Assembly: GCA_019454045.1 (NCBI GenBank)
Contig: SKCR01021382.1
Span: forward strand, 1-64,000
Direction of reading: 5' to 3'
Length of the DNA: 64,000 nt
DNA from: Zanthoxylum bungeanum
Taxonomy: Eukaryota; Streptophyta; Magnoliopsida; Sapindales; Rutaceae
The stretch's first letter is position 1. Each line of letters opens with the position of its first letter. A program made the translations under genes and the position numbers. Of the stretch, positions 21,998 to 34,488 are shown piece after piece. Under the pieces are notes generated by a model. That model was not told the DNA's origin and searched no databases. It saw nothing but the letters and a program-made list of their open reading frames with translations.

Positions 21998-22384
21998 TCA
22001 GCTAGATATGACTTCTCGATCGTTAGGCTGGATCTGAAAGTGTGAAACTTTCTTTTTGTCGCTCAAATGATTCTCCCCAATAGTGCTTAACACGTTTGTT
22101 TTTAACCTTGAAAGTTTTGTTGGAGTCAGGATCATGTATCTCAACGGCTCTATCTGGTAAAACTTGGTGATCACAAATGGACTTGACCACCGTGATTTTG
22201 GCTTCCATGGGAAGAATTTCACCCTTGATTTGTTTAACAGTACCTTCTGCCCTGGTTCCAGTTGTATGCGCACTAACTTCTCATCATGTCTCTTATTGGA
22301 ATTTTCTTTATACAATTTGGCATCCTCAAAAGGCTGATTGTGAAATTCCTCGAATTCATTGAGCTGGTGGAACTTTTTCTCTTA
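21998..22384 (-). pseudogene. Integrase C-terminal tail left by an internal pol deletion
   Basis: The open stretch reads LEPGQKVLLNKSRVKFFPWK and continues to the end of pol, matching 14830-15090 of the plus copy. Just upstream (22385-22615) the sequence matches the region after protease (VQDQEVTFNAF, as at 11945). The 2.8 kb carrying RT, RNase H and integrase core in the plus copy is therefore missing here. Frame breaks exist within the tail. Confidence 0.7.
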
Positions 22385-22624
22385 TATTGCTTGTAGTGCA
22401 AGAATTGGCTTTTTTAGTGCAAAAGACGCTTTATCTTCAGGCTCCAAAGGCAATTCACATGTTTTAAGTTTGTCAGTAGAACTTTGCATTGCATTGGAGT
22501 TCTGAATGGTACCGTGTATCATATCAAGTCTGAAACATTCATTCTTTTTTTCATCATCTGGGAAATTCATGGCCTTGAAAGCATTGAATGTTACCTCTTG
22601 GTCCTGTACCCTCATGGTTAATTC

Positions 22625-24700
22625 TCATTTTTGTACATCAATAATGGTTTGACCTGTAGCCAAGAATGGTCTCCCGAGGATGATTGGCACGTCTGCGTCT
22701 TCCTCCATATCAAGGACAATAAAATCAGCTGGGAAAATGAATTTGTCAACCTTGACCATCACATCCTCAACTACGCCTTTTGGAAATACAAGCGTTCTAT
22801 CAGCAAGTTGTAGAGAGACTGAAGTGGGCATTGTTTCTCCAATCTGCAGTTTCCTGAAAATAGAAAAAGGCATCAAGTTAACACTTGCACCTAATCACAT
22901 AAAGCCTTACCAAAGTTATGTTCTCCTATGATGCATTGAATGGTGAAACTGCCAGGATCTTTCAACTTCGGGGGAAGTTTCCTCTGAATGATGGCGCTGC
23001 ATTCTTCTGTCAATGCTACTGTCTCGTAATCTCCCAATCTCCGTTTTTGTGAAAGAATGTCTTTCATAAAATTTACATAGCTGGGTATTTGTTCCAAGGC
23101 TTCTGCAAATGGAATGTTGATGTGCAGCTTTTTGAACACCTCAAGGAAACGAGCAATCTGCTTGTCCAGTTTGTTTTTCTGAAGACCCTGAGGAAAATGT
23201 GGAGGTGGAGTGATCTGTTCTTTTTCCTTTGCTTATTTTTCCTCCATTTGTTGCTTTGTTTCTTTTGAAACTTCATCAATTGTTGTTTTGGCTCCAACAT
23301 CTTTGTTGATTTCAGTACCATTTTTTAACATGATGACATGGCACTGCTCCTTCCTTCCCTGTGTTCCTTGGATTTGGTTATGTGTTTCTGGGAAGATTAC
23401 CTGGCGGTGTGTAACTTTGAGCTTTGGCCAGTTGTCCGATTTGATTCTCCAGTGCTTTGATGGAAGCAAATTGGCTCTAAAAGATAGCATCATATGCTGC
23501 TTGTTGCTTTTTGAACATATATGCAATCCATTCTTTCATCTATGGTTCTTTTTCATGTTCCTGGCCTTTGTTCTGTTGTTGAAATCCTGGTGGTGGATAG
23601 TTCTGATGTTGGAATCCATGTGGTGGATTATTCTTTTGTCCTGAATTGTTGCTCCATAAAATTGGGATGATTCCTCCACCCTAGGTTGTAGGTGTTGGAA
23701 TATGGATTGTTCCCCTGTCTGTTGAAATTGTTGAAATAATTCACCGTCTCTTCAAGTTGGTTTGGTTCTGGTGCTCCTCCATATGGTGAACTTATGGATC
23801 CAGTGTTGAGAGTCTCCATGAATTTGCATATCTGATCCAGCTTAGCGTTGACTGCTGTATTGGCTCCACTTTCATAAATTCCTGCAATTCTTTGGATCAT
23901 GCTCCTTTCTGTTGGTCACAAGGAATTGTTGTTGGCCATTTCTTCGATTAGGTCACAGGCTTGATCTTCTCCTTTTACCATTAAAGCTCCTCCAGCAGCA
24001 GCATCGATTATGGTTCTTATCAGTCCAGAAAGTCCATTATAGAAGGTTTGGACTTGAAGCCATTTTGGAATCTCATGGTGATGACATTTCCGGAGCAAAT
24101 CTTTGTACCTTTCCCAAGCTTCGTAGAGAGTTTCTGAGTCTTGTTGCACAAAGAATGTGATGTCATTCCTCAGCTTTCCAGTTCTGGCTGGTGGAAAGTA
24201 CTTTGCAATAAATTTGGTGGCTAAAATGTTCCAAGTTGTGATGGAACCTGCTGGTAGTGAATGTAGCCAAGCTTTAGCTCTGTCTTTCAAGGAGTATGGG
24301 AAAATACGTAGTCTCATTGCTTCTTCAGCTTCTCAGTTGTAATTGAAAGTGTCGTAAACTTCCAGGAAGTTGCTGATGTGGGCATTAGGATCTTCAGTTG
24401 CATTCCCCCCAAACTGAACTGACGGCTGAATCATCTGAATGCATGTTTTGATGTCACCTGCATTTGCTGGTAAGGGAGGAAGTACAATACATGAAATAAG
24501 TCTGTCAACCACCGGAATTGTTCTGTCTCGAATGGGAATTGGTGGTGCAGCCTCCAAAGGTTCAGGTTCCATGTTGACTAAAGCTTATTGGCCTTCTCGT
24601 CTTTCCCTTCTCAACTGTCTGATGGTTCTTTCAATTTTTGGGTCAAGCGGTCGGAGTTCAAAGCTTCTTATTCGTCTCATGAAGGATCTGAGAACCTGAA
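22625..24700 (-). pseudogene. Gag and protease of the minus-strand Athila-like copy
   Basis: Gag pieces: IPVVDRLISCIVLPPLP near 24500, AMRLRIFPYSLKDRAKAWL from 24317, QRIAGIYESGANTAVNAKLD near 23890. Protease: LQLADRTLVFPKGVVEDV and IILGRPFLATGQT (22625-22876). Stops lie near 24332, 23913 (after NNNSL), 23388 (after NT) and others. The stops at 23913 and 23388 match those of the plus copy codon for codon. The catalytic D-L-G-A loop near 22890 is disrupted by a frameshift. Confidence 0.75.
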
Positions 24701-24789
24701 ACACAAGAAAACAAAAAACAATAAGTAAAAAGAAATTAGATACAAGTAAAAGTATCTAATCTCTAAACTAATAGTGAAAGATAAATAAG

Positions 24790-24807
24790 TCACCGGCAAC
24801 GGCGCCA
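24790..24807 (-). promoter_or_regulatory. Primer-binding site, tRNA-Asp type
   Basis: On the minus strand TGGCGCCGTTGCCGGTGA lies a few bases inside the LTR. It is complementary, with one mismatch, to the 3' end of plant tRNA-Asp, the primer typical of Athila elements. Confidence 0.85.
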
Positions 24808-25584
24808 AAAACTTGACCGGCGTAAACACACACGTATAACGCAAGCGTACGTATCGTTCAAGTAGTATAAAAAATATCGATCCCACGAGAACTTAATACC
24901 TAATCTATTAATTTTATGAGGTTAAATGATTACTAGTATCTAACAGGTTGATTGATTGATTTGAAATGTAATGATTCTAAATTTAAAAACAAGTAAATAA
25001 AATTGCACAAAAGTAGGTTTAAGAAAATTCAATATTAAAAACTATCTAGGGTTGTGAATCTTTCTAATATCTTTTAAAAGATGAAGTGATTATTTCATGA
25101 TTGTGTAATAAATCGGTTTACTAACTTGGAACACTAAATTATGCAAAAGCCTCTGTCGATGGTCAGACGTAAATACCCAGTTTAACCCAATTGAATCATA
25201 TGTCTATGTCAACCAAATTATCTGGATTCATTAAGTTTAAGTTCCAATTATGGTTACCCCTGCCCGACAAGTATATGTCTATCTTGTAAGGAAATCTATT
25301 AAAGGGTTATCTATCCTTAAGGAAGATCGTGGGCTATTAAGTCTAAGGCTGAAACCTAAAATTCCTTTGTCAAGTTTATTTTAGATTTACTATATCAATC
25401 TTATTGGTGATCAGACAACAAGAAGCATTAAGCTTAAGACTTAATAAGTAAACATTTAAATTACCCAAATTATAAAATAACCCTTATAAACCGGTGATAT
25501 TAGAATTCATCACAACCCCAGATAACTAACTTAGTTATGACACATAACTAGGGCTAGTAAAAACTTAAATAAAATAAAAGACAT

Positions 25585-25740
25585 AAAGTAAATGCTGAAA
25601 TTAAATACTGAAAATTAAATGCTGAAAAGTAAATGCTGAAAAGTAAATTGCTGAAAAGTAAATGCTAAAAGTAAATTGCTGAAAGTAAATTGCAAAAAAG
25701 TAAATGTTGAAAGTAAATTGCTGAAAAGTGAATAAAGTAA
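25585..25740. repeat. Short tandem repeat in the Athila-like LTR
   Basis: About ten degenerate copies of GCTGAAAAGTAAAT (13-14 bp). Confidence 0.8.
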
Positions 25741-25837
25741 AAGTACAATAAAAGAAAATGTTGAGGTAAAATGATACACTTTTATTACTTCTATTTTAGA
25801 TATCTCCCTTAATATAATATATTAACTTTGCATGATA

Positions 25838-26008
25838 ATTACCAACCATCCATATAGGCGGTATCCAGATTAAGTCAAATTAATAATTAATTACCAACCG
25901 ACCAATCAGGCGGTATCCAGTTTAGTCAGGTTAAAACCAATTTAAATAATTACCAACCAACCAATATGGCTGTATCCTCGTTAAGTCAGGTTTTAACTAG
26001 TTTATATA
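25838..26008. repeat. Three tandem units of 52-60 bp in the Athila-like LTR
   Basis: Units start near 25839, 25891 and 25950, each with TTACCAACC..CCA then GGCGGTATCC-like and AAGTCAGGTT-like segments. Confidence 0.7.
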
Positions 26009-26627
26009 TTATAATTAAGGGAGACTAATCTAAATATTAGTAATAAAAGTTTTACCTTTTACCCCAGCAAAGGGGAGTTACCTCCTAATTATTGAAAAGT
26101 AAAAACTGAAAATTAAAGAAAGAAAAGTATTGTGCGTAAAAGTAAATTGCGGAAAGTAAAAACTCAAAAGTAAAGAAAAGAAAGTGCGAAAGTGGAAATT
26201 AATTACTGAAAGCTGTAAATAAACAAACAAGATACAATCTTCTTAGTATTCTTAAGGAATTCCTTAGAAGAAAGTATGAATTTACAAATGAAATTGAGTC
26301 TTCTTTAATCTGGAACTTGAATCAGCTTAATCTGATATTGGAGTAAAAAGTTATGCCCAAAATACGACAAATGCGCAAAATTGGAATTTCCAAAACTGCA
26401 TTTCGTTAAAAAGCCATTTCAAGTTTCCAATCTCCAAAATTAATATGTCAAGTCCAATTTTTGCCCTTACTTGACCCTCATTTCGTCCTAAATGATTTCA
26501 TTGTGTCACAATATTATTTTCTCTACAAAATAAACTAAAACACATCAAAACGTTCATCAAACCCGAGAAATTAAACAAAATATTAAGTAAAATGGGCGGT
26601 AAATATTGATATATTTTCCGCTCATCA

Positions 26628-27803
26628 ATAATATCCATTTATAATAATTTATATTACATAAGTTTAATTATTATTTGTAATAAATGGCAAGAAATTTAAG
26701 CTTGGAGTGTAAAAATTGGATTTGTCAACGTTTAAGCTTTAATTATTTAATAATAAATTAAAATAACCATTTGGTCCCCTCCCTAATTCACGCCCAAGCT
26801 TGGGTATTTAAAATGAAAATTATTTCATTTGTTATGTTAGAGAAAATCTAGCCTCCTAATGTCATAAAATTTCTCTAAACATTTTAGAGAAAAAATTTCA
26901 ACAAGAACAAAGTTAAAGAAACTTTTGGAAGATTATAAATGTAATATATCTTTTATTTTCTTTAATTTAGAAATTTATTTTTTTTCTTGCTTGAATTCTT
27001 GTGTTGTAGATATTCTTACAAAATTTATAGAGATTATTTACAATTTAAAATTTGGGATTTTTTGATTTGGTTGATGGATTTGGTGGCTAGATACATGTGT
27101 GACCTTATATTGATTAATATTAGTGTAATATTAATTCAATTTTATCATATGATGATTGATTGCTATTCTATAGTGTTATGACCACTCTTGTAATATCTAG
27201 AATTATTCTTGAGTGATTTATTTGTGGTAATTTTAATTGGTGTAGAGATTAATATGATTAATGTCGAGAAATTTTGATTTAAAGTATGAAAAATGATTAT
27301 TTTTGCTCCCTGATCAGATCTAGAAAAATCAGTTTTCTGATGATTAAAATATGATGTTTATATGAATTGATGCATATTGGGCATTAGAATAATTTACGGA
27401 AATTATTTCGGAGTAAAAATATACGAAAACGGCGAAAAACAATGTTATTGGGTGAAATTTGGACTTACTGGGTAAGGGTTGTCAAAACAGTGAATTTGTC
27501 ATTGTTTCGGCAGCCCGTGGACTGATCACAAACTACCAGGGCTAACCTGGGCAGTCCCGTGTGGTTTCAATTGGTCGGTTCGGCCGCAAATGCGTTTTAT
27601 GCTATTTTATAGAAAAATATTTTCGTAAAAATTTTACAGTGTTTTCTAAATTGATTATGTCATTACTTCATATCGAATAATATATTTAGGTGAAATATGA
27701 ATGGATTATTCATTTAGGATATTGAATAATTTAATCGATAAGATCAAAATTATTAAATTATGATTTCGCATGAACCACACTTCTGTCGTATATAATCCCA
27801 ACA
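26628..27803 (+). mobile_element. Family V LTR, 3' part
   Basis: 27370-27780 matches 9550-9950 in order: ACGGAAATTATTTCGGAGT, GGCAGCCC, CTGGGCAGTCCC, GGTCGGTTCGGCCG and TGCGTTTTATGCTATTTTA. It ends CCCAACA at 27803, complementing the TGTTGGGG start at 15462. I infer it is the rest of that copy, split by the minus-strand Athila-like insertion. 26628-27360 is AT-rich with no gene. Confidence 0.55.
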
Positions 27804-27821
27804 TAGACCACTTGACATCAT

Positions 27822-28150
27822 GGGTGGAAACTATAATAAGTATTTAGATAGTGCTCAAAATGAAGCAGTCATATATCATAATTAAATTGATGCTCAGTGT
27901 ATTTATTTGCTAGTACTAAACTGCCAACTTAACAGTACTTAGATAGTTCTCAAAATGAAGTTTCATAAATCATGATTAAGTTGACCGTATAACTTGTGGA
28001 TTTTTAGACACGTTTGGTGTCCGTCATAAGATGAAGATATATCATAAACGATATATGTTAGTTTGTGCATGGGATTGGATGGTTTTAGAAAGAAAAATCC
28101 ATTTTATATCAGATTGTTGTGGCTGATCATGATGACTCTTACTCGTATTT
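27822..28150. repeat. Direct repeat copy 1 (about 320 bp)
   Basis: Shares with 29077-29372 the strings TGATGCTCAGTG, CATGATTAAGTTGACCG, GTTTGTGCATGGGATTGGAT and GCTGATCATGATGACTCTT in the same order. Unassigned family. Confidence 0.75.
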
Positions 28151-29076
28151 GTGATTTTTTTTTATGGTGTTTCAAGATATTTTCAGCGTTACGTATCTAA
28201 TTGGTATAATAGTCTCTTCAATAAAGCAAACCGTCCCACTTGAAGAACAATAAGAAAATTCTTTTTTTTTTTCCTTAAAAATGTGGAGGTTTAGAATAAT
28301 ATGAATTAGAGAGAAAATAATTTTCTCTCAAGGACAAGTATGTAGAAACCCTAAGCACCACTCAAGAACACAAGAGAGATAAAAATCACTCGAAAACAAC
28401 CAAAGAGAAGCTTGATCCAGGTCCGGTCGAAATTCCCCTTTATTTATAGAGGGGAAGTGGTTGTTGTGTGTTAATGTGCTTAGAATACTCAAAAATCCAT
28501 TTTCAAATCAAACTTAATCAATCAATGATATTTTCCAAGATTGTCCAAGCTTGTTTAGGAAATTATCCTCCATATATATATATATATATATATATATATT
28601 CTTATTAGGAGTTGATTGAAAAAATTCATTTCAATTGAAAAATAAATTTTTTTTTTTAAAATCCCAAATCTTTTCATTAACTCTTTAATGATCATCCTTT
28701 GAATTTGTTTACTTCCAAAGACTATATGAAGTGCGACTATCATGAGTTCATTATCAAGTAGTAGTGAAAAAATATTAACTCATTAATATTTCATTTATGA
28801 CATCTCACAGACCATAGATAAACACCTACCAGTATGCCATGACCCCTAACCGATTAATGAAGTGAGAAAAACACAAAAACCTGAAAAGATATATTTCGAA
28901 CTTGTCATCTCATTTTATCCGATTTTGAGATAATGATGCTAGTGTGCCATAAGTTTCGAGACATATATATATGATATGGATAGATATAAACAAAATGAAA
29001 AAAAAAATTTCTTTATTATTAATAATAATATTTATTATAATAAAATTATTTATTTATTCTATGAAAACTTATAATA
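28151..29076. other. Insert between direct repeats, no gene recognised
   Basis: The minus strand has a TATA-like CTATAAATAAAGGGG near 28440, and there is an AT dinucleotide run at 28574-28599. It may be an LTR-like or promoter-like piece inserted between the two repeats, but termini could not be matched. Confidence 0.35.
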
Positions 29077-29372
29077 ACATCAAAGTGGAAACTTATAATA
29101 AGTACATAGATAATGCTAAAAATGAAGCACTCATAATCATAATTAAATCGATGCTCAGTGCATTAATTTTCTAGTACTTAACAAGTAATTAGATAGTTCT
29201 CAAAATGAAGCATTCATAAATCATGATTAAGTTGACCGTTTGGTGACCGACATAAGATGAGGATATCATAAACCACGTACAGTTTGTGCATGGGATTGGA
29301 TGTTTTTAGAAAGAAGAAATCCATTTTATAGCAATTGGTGTAGCTGATCATGATGACTCTTGCTCCTCGTTA
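29077..29372. repeat. Direct repeat copy 2
   Basis: Partner of 27822-28150, with small gaps. 29373-29680 holds nothing recognisable. Confidence 0.75.
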
Positions 29373-29680
29373 TCCATCTGTCAGCCCTAGCTATTCCCTT
29401 TTAACTAAAGAATAATGATAGTTGTATATTTGTAGGAATATTTTCTTAGCCTCGAATATCAAAATGATAAAATAAGAGAAAATTCTGGAACTTTAGAAAG
29501 AGAAAATTCTTCCCATCTCCTCACTCTCTTTTAAATCCACTCCTTTCTTGCCATAATCCAAGCAAAGCCCCAAACTCCCTTCGATGTCTCATGCACAGAT
29601 AATGAAAATAAGAGAGTAATGAGATCAAATTTGACGGTGAAAGAGAGGAGAAAGAATTGGGGTCTTATTCACAATCCCCA

Positions 29681-31643
29681 TGTCACGATCCCCTCCCTAG
29701 AGCGGGCACAACCCTAAAAAAAGATTCGCGAACCTCTTTATTTCGAGCATTCTAAATGTAATACAATTCAAATATTTATGCAAAGAAAATAATACTTCTT
29801 AAATTATAATTTAGCAAATCTCCGAATAAAGTCTATAATATTAAAATTTACAACACAAGTCTTAAAACATGAAAATAATATCCTAAATATCTGGACCAAC
29901 TCGAAAAGCGACTGTGGCACATGGATCAAATCCTTATACTACTGTTGTACTGGCAAACTACTTGGGATATTTGGGAAAGGGGGAGTGAGCTCCAAGAGCC
30001 CAATAAATAAAACACTCATACTCTCAACATGATCTCACGAATAAAATATAGATATGTATGTCTGTATGTACATATGTGTGTGTGTGTGTATTAATATTTG
30101 AAAACAACATATACTATAATATGCATCATCTCATGAAATTATTCTCACAACAATACAAACATCCATCAAACATGATTGTTAATCCGGGTTCGGTATAATA
30201 GTGCATTGAAGTCAAAGGGAGAGTACCTCATCACAACTCCCAATGGTCCCCGACATATCATCTCGTATAAATGTGTAAATGGGAACTGAAACACGGTCCA
30301 ACACAAATTATGCATAACATCGCATAACCTCTCATCACATCTCATTTCATTTCATCTCATCTCATTTATGAACCACTATTATAAAAAAAATCTGGCAGCA
30401 TAACATAACAACACACATCATCCAATACAATCAATCTCATCTCAACAATTACGAATTTATATTTCTCATACCTTCAATAACTCAATAAATATCTCAATAC
30501 ACACACACACATATAACTATATTTATATAATAACATATACATATTTTTATATATAAAGACTTTCATGACAAATATCAATCAATAAATAATTCTGTTAAGA
30601 GAATCAATGTGTATTGTACTTACCTCAATCCATGCAAAAGTCTTATATATGTCAATATCCTCGCTAAGATCTGAAAATGTAAAATTATTACCAGGTCCCT
30701 CAATTTTGCTAAAATTATAATCTTACCCCTGAAACTTTCTAAATTTCTAATTTAACTCAAAAACTTTTCTACTATGTTCATATAGTCCTAAAACTCTCAA
30801 ATATTACCTATTAAGCTATAAAAGTCAGAATTTTCAGATTTACATATTTACATTCCTAATCATGTCAATACGCAATTAAGTCCAAAACTTTCAAAATCTA
30901 AATTTCACACCCCAAACTATAACAATTACGTACTAAGCTCTAACGACCTCCAAATTTCACAACGAAGGAACCAATGGTCAATATACATCACAGAGATCAC
31001 AATGATGGTGGTGATGATGGTTGATGCATGGTGGTTACTAACAAAAGGTCAAACAATGATGACTCGCATTTCTCAATAATTAAAGGTCAGATTTGGGAAA
31101 ACAAAGTGTCCACACTGTGTATCTCAACGAGGGAAAAATTATGGTCTAGAAGGTGAGGAACACGAGAAGGCGTGTGGCTGCGTGAGGGAGCATCTTGCAG
31201 AGTCCCGATGGCGGACCGGTGGCATTGAATTTGTCTCATCAAAATGATTCTCCAGATGATGTCATGCACTGAAAATAATGATCGAACGACGTCAAACGAG
31301 CCTATTTCTCTATGAACATACTTTCTATCTCTAGTTATTTCTCTCTTTACTGGTTTCTTCCTTCTCTGTAAAAACTCCTTGGAAATGCTCTCAAAACTCT
31401 ATGAAAGTGTCTTCAACACTGTTCTCTTCACATAACTATTCGATCATATCAAAAACCAAATAAAAGCTAAAGTGTTGTTTGACTATTAATGATAGATGTT
31501 ATGGAGTTAGTAGGGTAAAGGGTGGGTGATTGTTGTTGTTTGATTGAATAATTTAGAGACAATAAACACATTAGGTTTGATAATAAGGTGGTGGGGATTA
31601 GTTAAAAAATAATCAAATTGGTTATATAATGCATAATGTTACA
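29681..31643 (-). repeat. LTR of a Tekay/Del-like chromovirus (family T, copy 1)
   Basis: Minus-strand start TGTAACATTATGC at 31643 and end GGGGATCGTGACA at 29681. It lies directly after the integrase/chromodomain end on the same strand, so it is the 3' LTR. 30610-31320 matches, in reverse, 36770-36990, 39620-39945 and 42805-42970, showing that a second copy surrounds the nested elements there. Confidence 0.75.
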
Positions 31644-31689
31644 ATGTACTCACCTTATAAAAATTTCATCCTCGAAATTTCTCAATCCT

Positions 31690-32580
31690 GCAACAACTAC
31701 GGGTATTTATCCCTCATGTCTCATTCCACTTCCGAAGTTGCCTCATGTATGTGATGATTATACCACATGACCTTCACTAGTATGATATGTCTGGATCTCA
31801 ACTCTTGAACCTTTCGATCTACGATTTTAACGGGCTTCTCTTCATATGTTAGATTCTCGCTCAACTCTGCCGGTTTCCTCTCCAAGATGTGAATAGGATA
31901 TGGTACATATTTCTTCAGCATTGATACATGAAATACTTTATGGATTCTTTCCAGTTCTGGTGGTAAATCCAAATGATAAACCACCTTGCATACTCTCTCC
32001 AAAATCTCATAATGAACAATATAACTCGGTGCCCACTTCCCTTTCTAATCAAATCTCATTACTCACTTCCAATGCGATACTTCAAGAAAATTTTATCCCC
32101 ATTTAGAACTCAAGATCATTCATTCCTTTGTCAGCATAACTCTTCTGTCGACTCTGCACCTGTAACAATCTAGCTCGAATCAATTTGATCATCTCTGAAG
32201 TCATATCTACAAAAACTGAACCATGAATTTGTCTCTCTCCAACTTCGCCCAAACTAATAGAAGTCCTACATCTCCTCTTATATAGAGCCTCAAACGGAGT
32301 CATACTGATACTAGGGTGGAAGTTGTTGTTGTAGGCAAAGTCTATTAGATGTAAATATTTGGTCCAAGTTCTAGTTAACGTCAATACACACGATCTCAGT
32401 AAGTCTTCTAATGTCTGAATAGTCCGATCTGACTGTCCATCAGTTTATGGGTGGAATGCAATGCTCATAAAAATCTTTAACCCCATGCAATTTTGGAAAC
32501 TCTACCAAAAATGAGAAGTAATTGACAATGGTACACCATGTAGCTACACAGTTTTCTCCACATACAGTTTTGCTAGCCTC
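31690..32580 (-). pseudogene. Integrase C-terminus and chromodomain-type end of a Tekay/Del-like pol
   Basis: Minus-strand pieces: integrase region LIDFAYNNNFHPSISMTPFE (32280-32350), then LDLPPELERIHKVFHVSML and LTYEEKPVKIVDRKVQEL (31800-31970), ending ATSEVE. These motifs are typical of Tekay/Del chromovirus pol, whose tail can target chromatin. Stops near 32100 and frame shifts through 32000-32100 and 32400-32560 show decay. The rest of pol is missing above about 32580. Confidence 0.75.
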
Positions 32581-33326
32581 TCCACATATGAAAATAATTA
32601 ATTAAATATGCTTGAGATCCATTACAACCCTAGATTTAATGAATTAGAAAATCATAATATTCAATAAAAAAAAAAGCCAATCTCTGTAACAAGGCAAGAA
32701 TACATAAAAGATAAAGCTATAGAGAAAAAAGAAAAAAAAATCATCGTTTGCAATCGTCATTCAAACTCCAACTCCGGTTGATGCACTTATTCTTGCTTTA
32801 CTCTAGGCATTCTTTTATGCCATGTAGGCTACAAAATATGTTATGAAACTTTTTTGTATGATATTTAAGGTTTATGACAAACTTGTGCTTATATGGAGTT
32901 GTTGGGGCTTTCCTTCTTAAAAATATTTTAATTCTACTCAAATTATAATTTTCTTGCATATTGGGGCTCCAATGAGCTCCCACATTGGCGCGCCAATGGA
33001 AGGCAGAAAGCAACACTCGCATGCCCAGACACTTTATGTGGACTTGTTCTGAGGTGTAATTTAAAATACTTGTAACTTTCTCGTCCCATGGCCAAATTAT
33101 ACGTTCTTTATAAATACATTTGAGTATATTTTTCAATGCAACGTGAATCACCTCACTTGACCATCGTATGAAAAAATTATGGTTAAAATATCGAAGGCTA
33201 CACAAATGAGGAGGTCACTGGTGCAAATCACATTGATTTGTTGACATTTCAAATCCATGTCCTTGCATATGTATCTCATCCTATAAAATCACAAATAACA
33301 TATCAAAACACTTAAAAAGCTTGAAC
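32581..33326. other. Unassigned stretch
   Basis: A 135-codon open frame exists on the minus strand (32798-33205), but it shows no family motif and an odd composition. It is probably chance or LTR-derived. No gene is claimed. Confidence 0.5.
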
Positions 33327-34069
33327 CACTAGTAGAAAAACATGCTATCTTGATAGATGATTTATGATAGATAGTGATTTTTTCATCAATTTATGACAGA
33401 TATGTGACAGATAAATTAATTGTCAAGAATTAATGACAGATATGTGATACATAATTATCTGTCAAGAAATAATGATAGAAATCTTGACAGAAAATATTTT
33501 TATAAAGATTTGATGATAGAAATGCTTGATAGATAATAAATCTATCAAGAATTTATCAATTTCTGGTTAATTTAATTTAATTTTGTTAATATTATGTTAA
33601 GGAGCGGTTCTCAGTTTTGGAAGATTGCTTGCTGTTAGCAGAGAAAAAGTTTAAAAAGATAATAAAAGACAATTAATACGGTAAGAACGAGTTTGACTAT
33701 CAGTTGAACTCTAAACATGATTCATTATTTATACATTTGATTATTTTATGTTTTTTATTATTTTATATTGCTTTGTTTGTACACCAATTCACTTTGAAAA
33801 TCCATTTTAATTTCACTTCACTCTATATATATTATTTGAAATAGATGATACATTTTGTGTCCTTTTATTCTTCAGTTCTTCGTGTTATAGATGTTTCAAG
33901 TACTGAGCTTTAGTTTTGATGTTCCTCTTAGTAAATAATTGAAGGCTTCTATATATTTTGATTGAACATGTATGTTTAGAATTGTGTGCATAAAAATACA
34001 CCTTTATGTATTGGTAAATTTGGTACTTGCTTGATTATTTTCTAGATGTTCAATAATTATCTCAAATAG

Positions 34070-34314
34070 TATTTTATTCCGTTTCTAAATAGAAACGGAA
34101 TTTTCCGTCACTATGTAGCGACAGAATAATTTCCGTCGCTATATAGAGACGGAATGGAATTTCGTCGCTAATTTTAGCGATAGATGAAATATTTCTGTCG
34201 CTATTTTTTTTACGACCAACAAAATAGAGACGGGATTTTTCCGTCGCTATTCCGTCGCTAGTGGGAAGTTAGCTACGGATTTTTCCGTCGCTATTTGACG
34301 GTTTTCTTGTAGTG
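34070..34314. mobile_element. Right arm of a GACGGA-family CACTA element
   Basis: Dense TCCGTCGCTA / TAGCGACGGA repeats ending TTTTCTTGTAGTG, the inverse of the CACTACAAGAAAA terminus at 17258. No left terminus is seen, so this is a truncated relic nested in the other element. Confidence 0.75.
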
Positions 34315-34488
34315 ATATGAAGAGGTCGACCAAGAATATTGGAATGGCATTGTTAGTTATACTTGTAATGCACTAGTCATTTCTCATCAAAGTAGTCTTA
34401 ATTTTTTGGAACTTCTAGGAATAACATGTGTATAATATCACACGTAACTCCTTGACGATATCCCTCATGATATAATATCGCTTGACAG

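Larger units (their letters stand above)
16200..26627 (-). mobile_element. Athila-like element, minus-strand deletion derivative carrying NABP-like and LOG ORFs
   Basis: Read on the minus strand: LTR (26627-24814), tRNA-Asp primer site, gag and protease (24700-22625), a deletion joining the post-protease region to the integrase tail near 22384, the cysteine-rich ORF, a LOG-type ORF, a purine-rich GGGGGAGGG block, and a long untranslated region with a tandem duplication. RT, RNase H and the integrase core are absent, so it would need proteins in trans. The expected 3' LTR is not seen; the left limit is approximate, within 16060-16300. A CACTA transposon sits inside (17258-20720). Confidence 0.7.
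24814..26627 (-). repeat. 5' LTR of the minus-strand Athila-like element
   Basis: Minus-strand start TGATGAGCGG at 26627 and end CCGGTCA at 24814, about 1.8 kb, with the primer site right after. The pairing of a TGATGAGCGG start with a tRNA-Asp primer site fits Athila/Tat LTRs. No partner LTR is visible in the window. Confidence 0.75.

Noticed and set aside
28574..28599. AT dinucleotide run as an origin or promoter
   Set aside because: Simple microsatellite; another is at 45241-45266. No supporting context.
32798..33205. 135-codon open frame on the minus strand
   Set aside because: No family motif, skewed composition, and it lies among LTR remnants. Length alone is not enough in AT-rich repeats.
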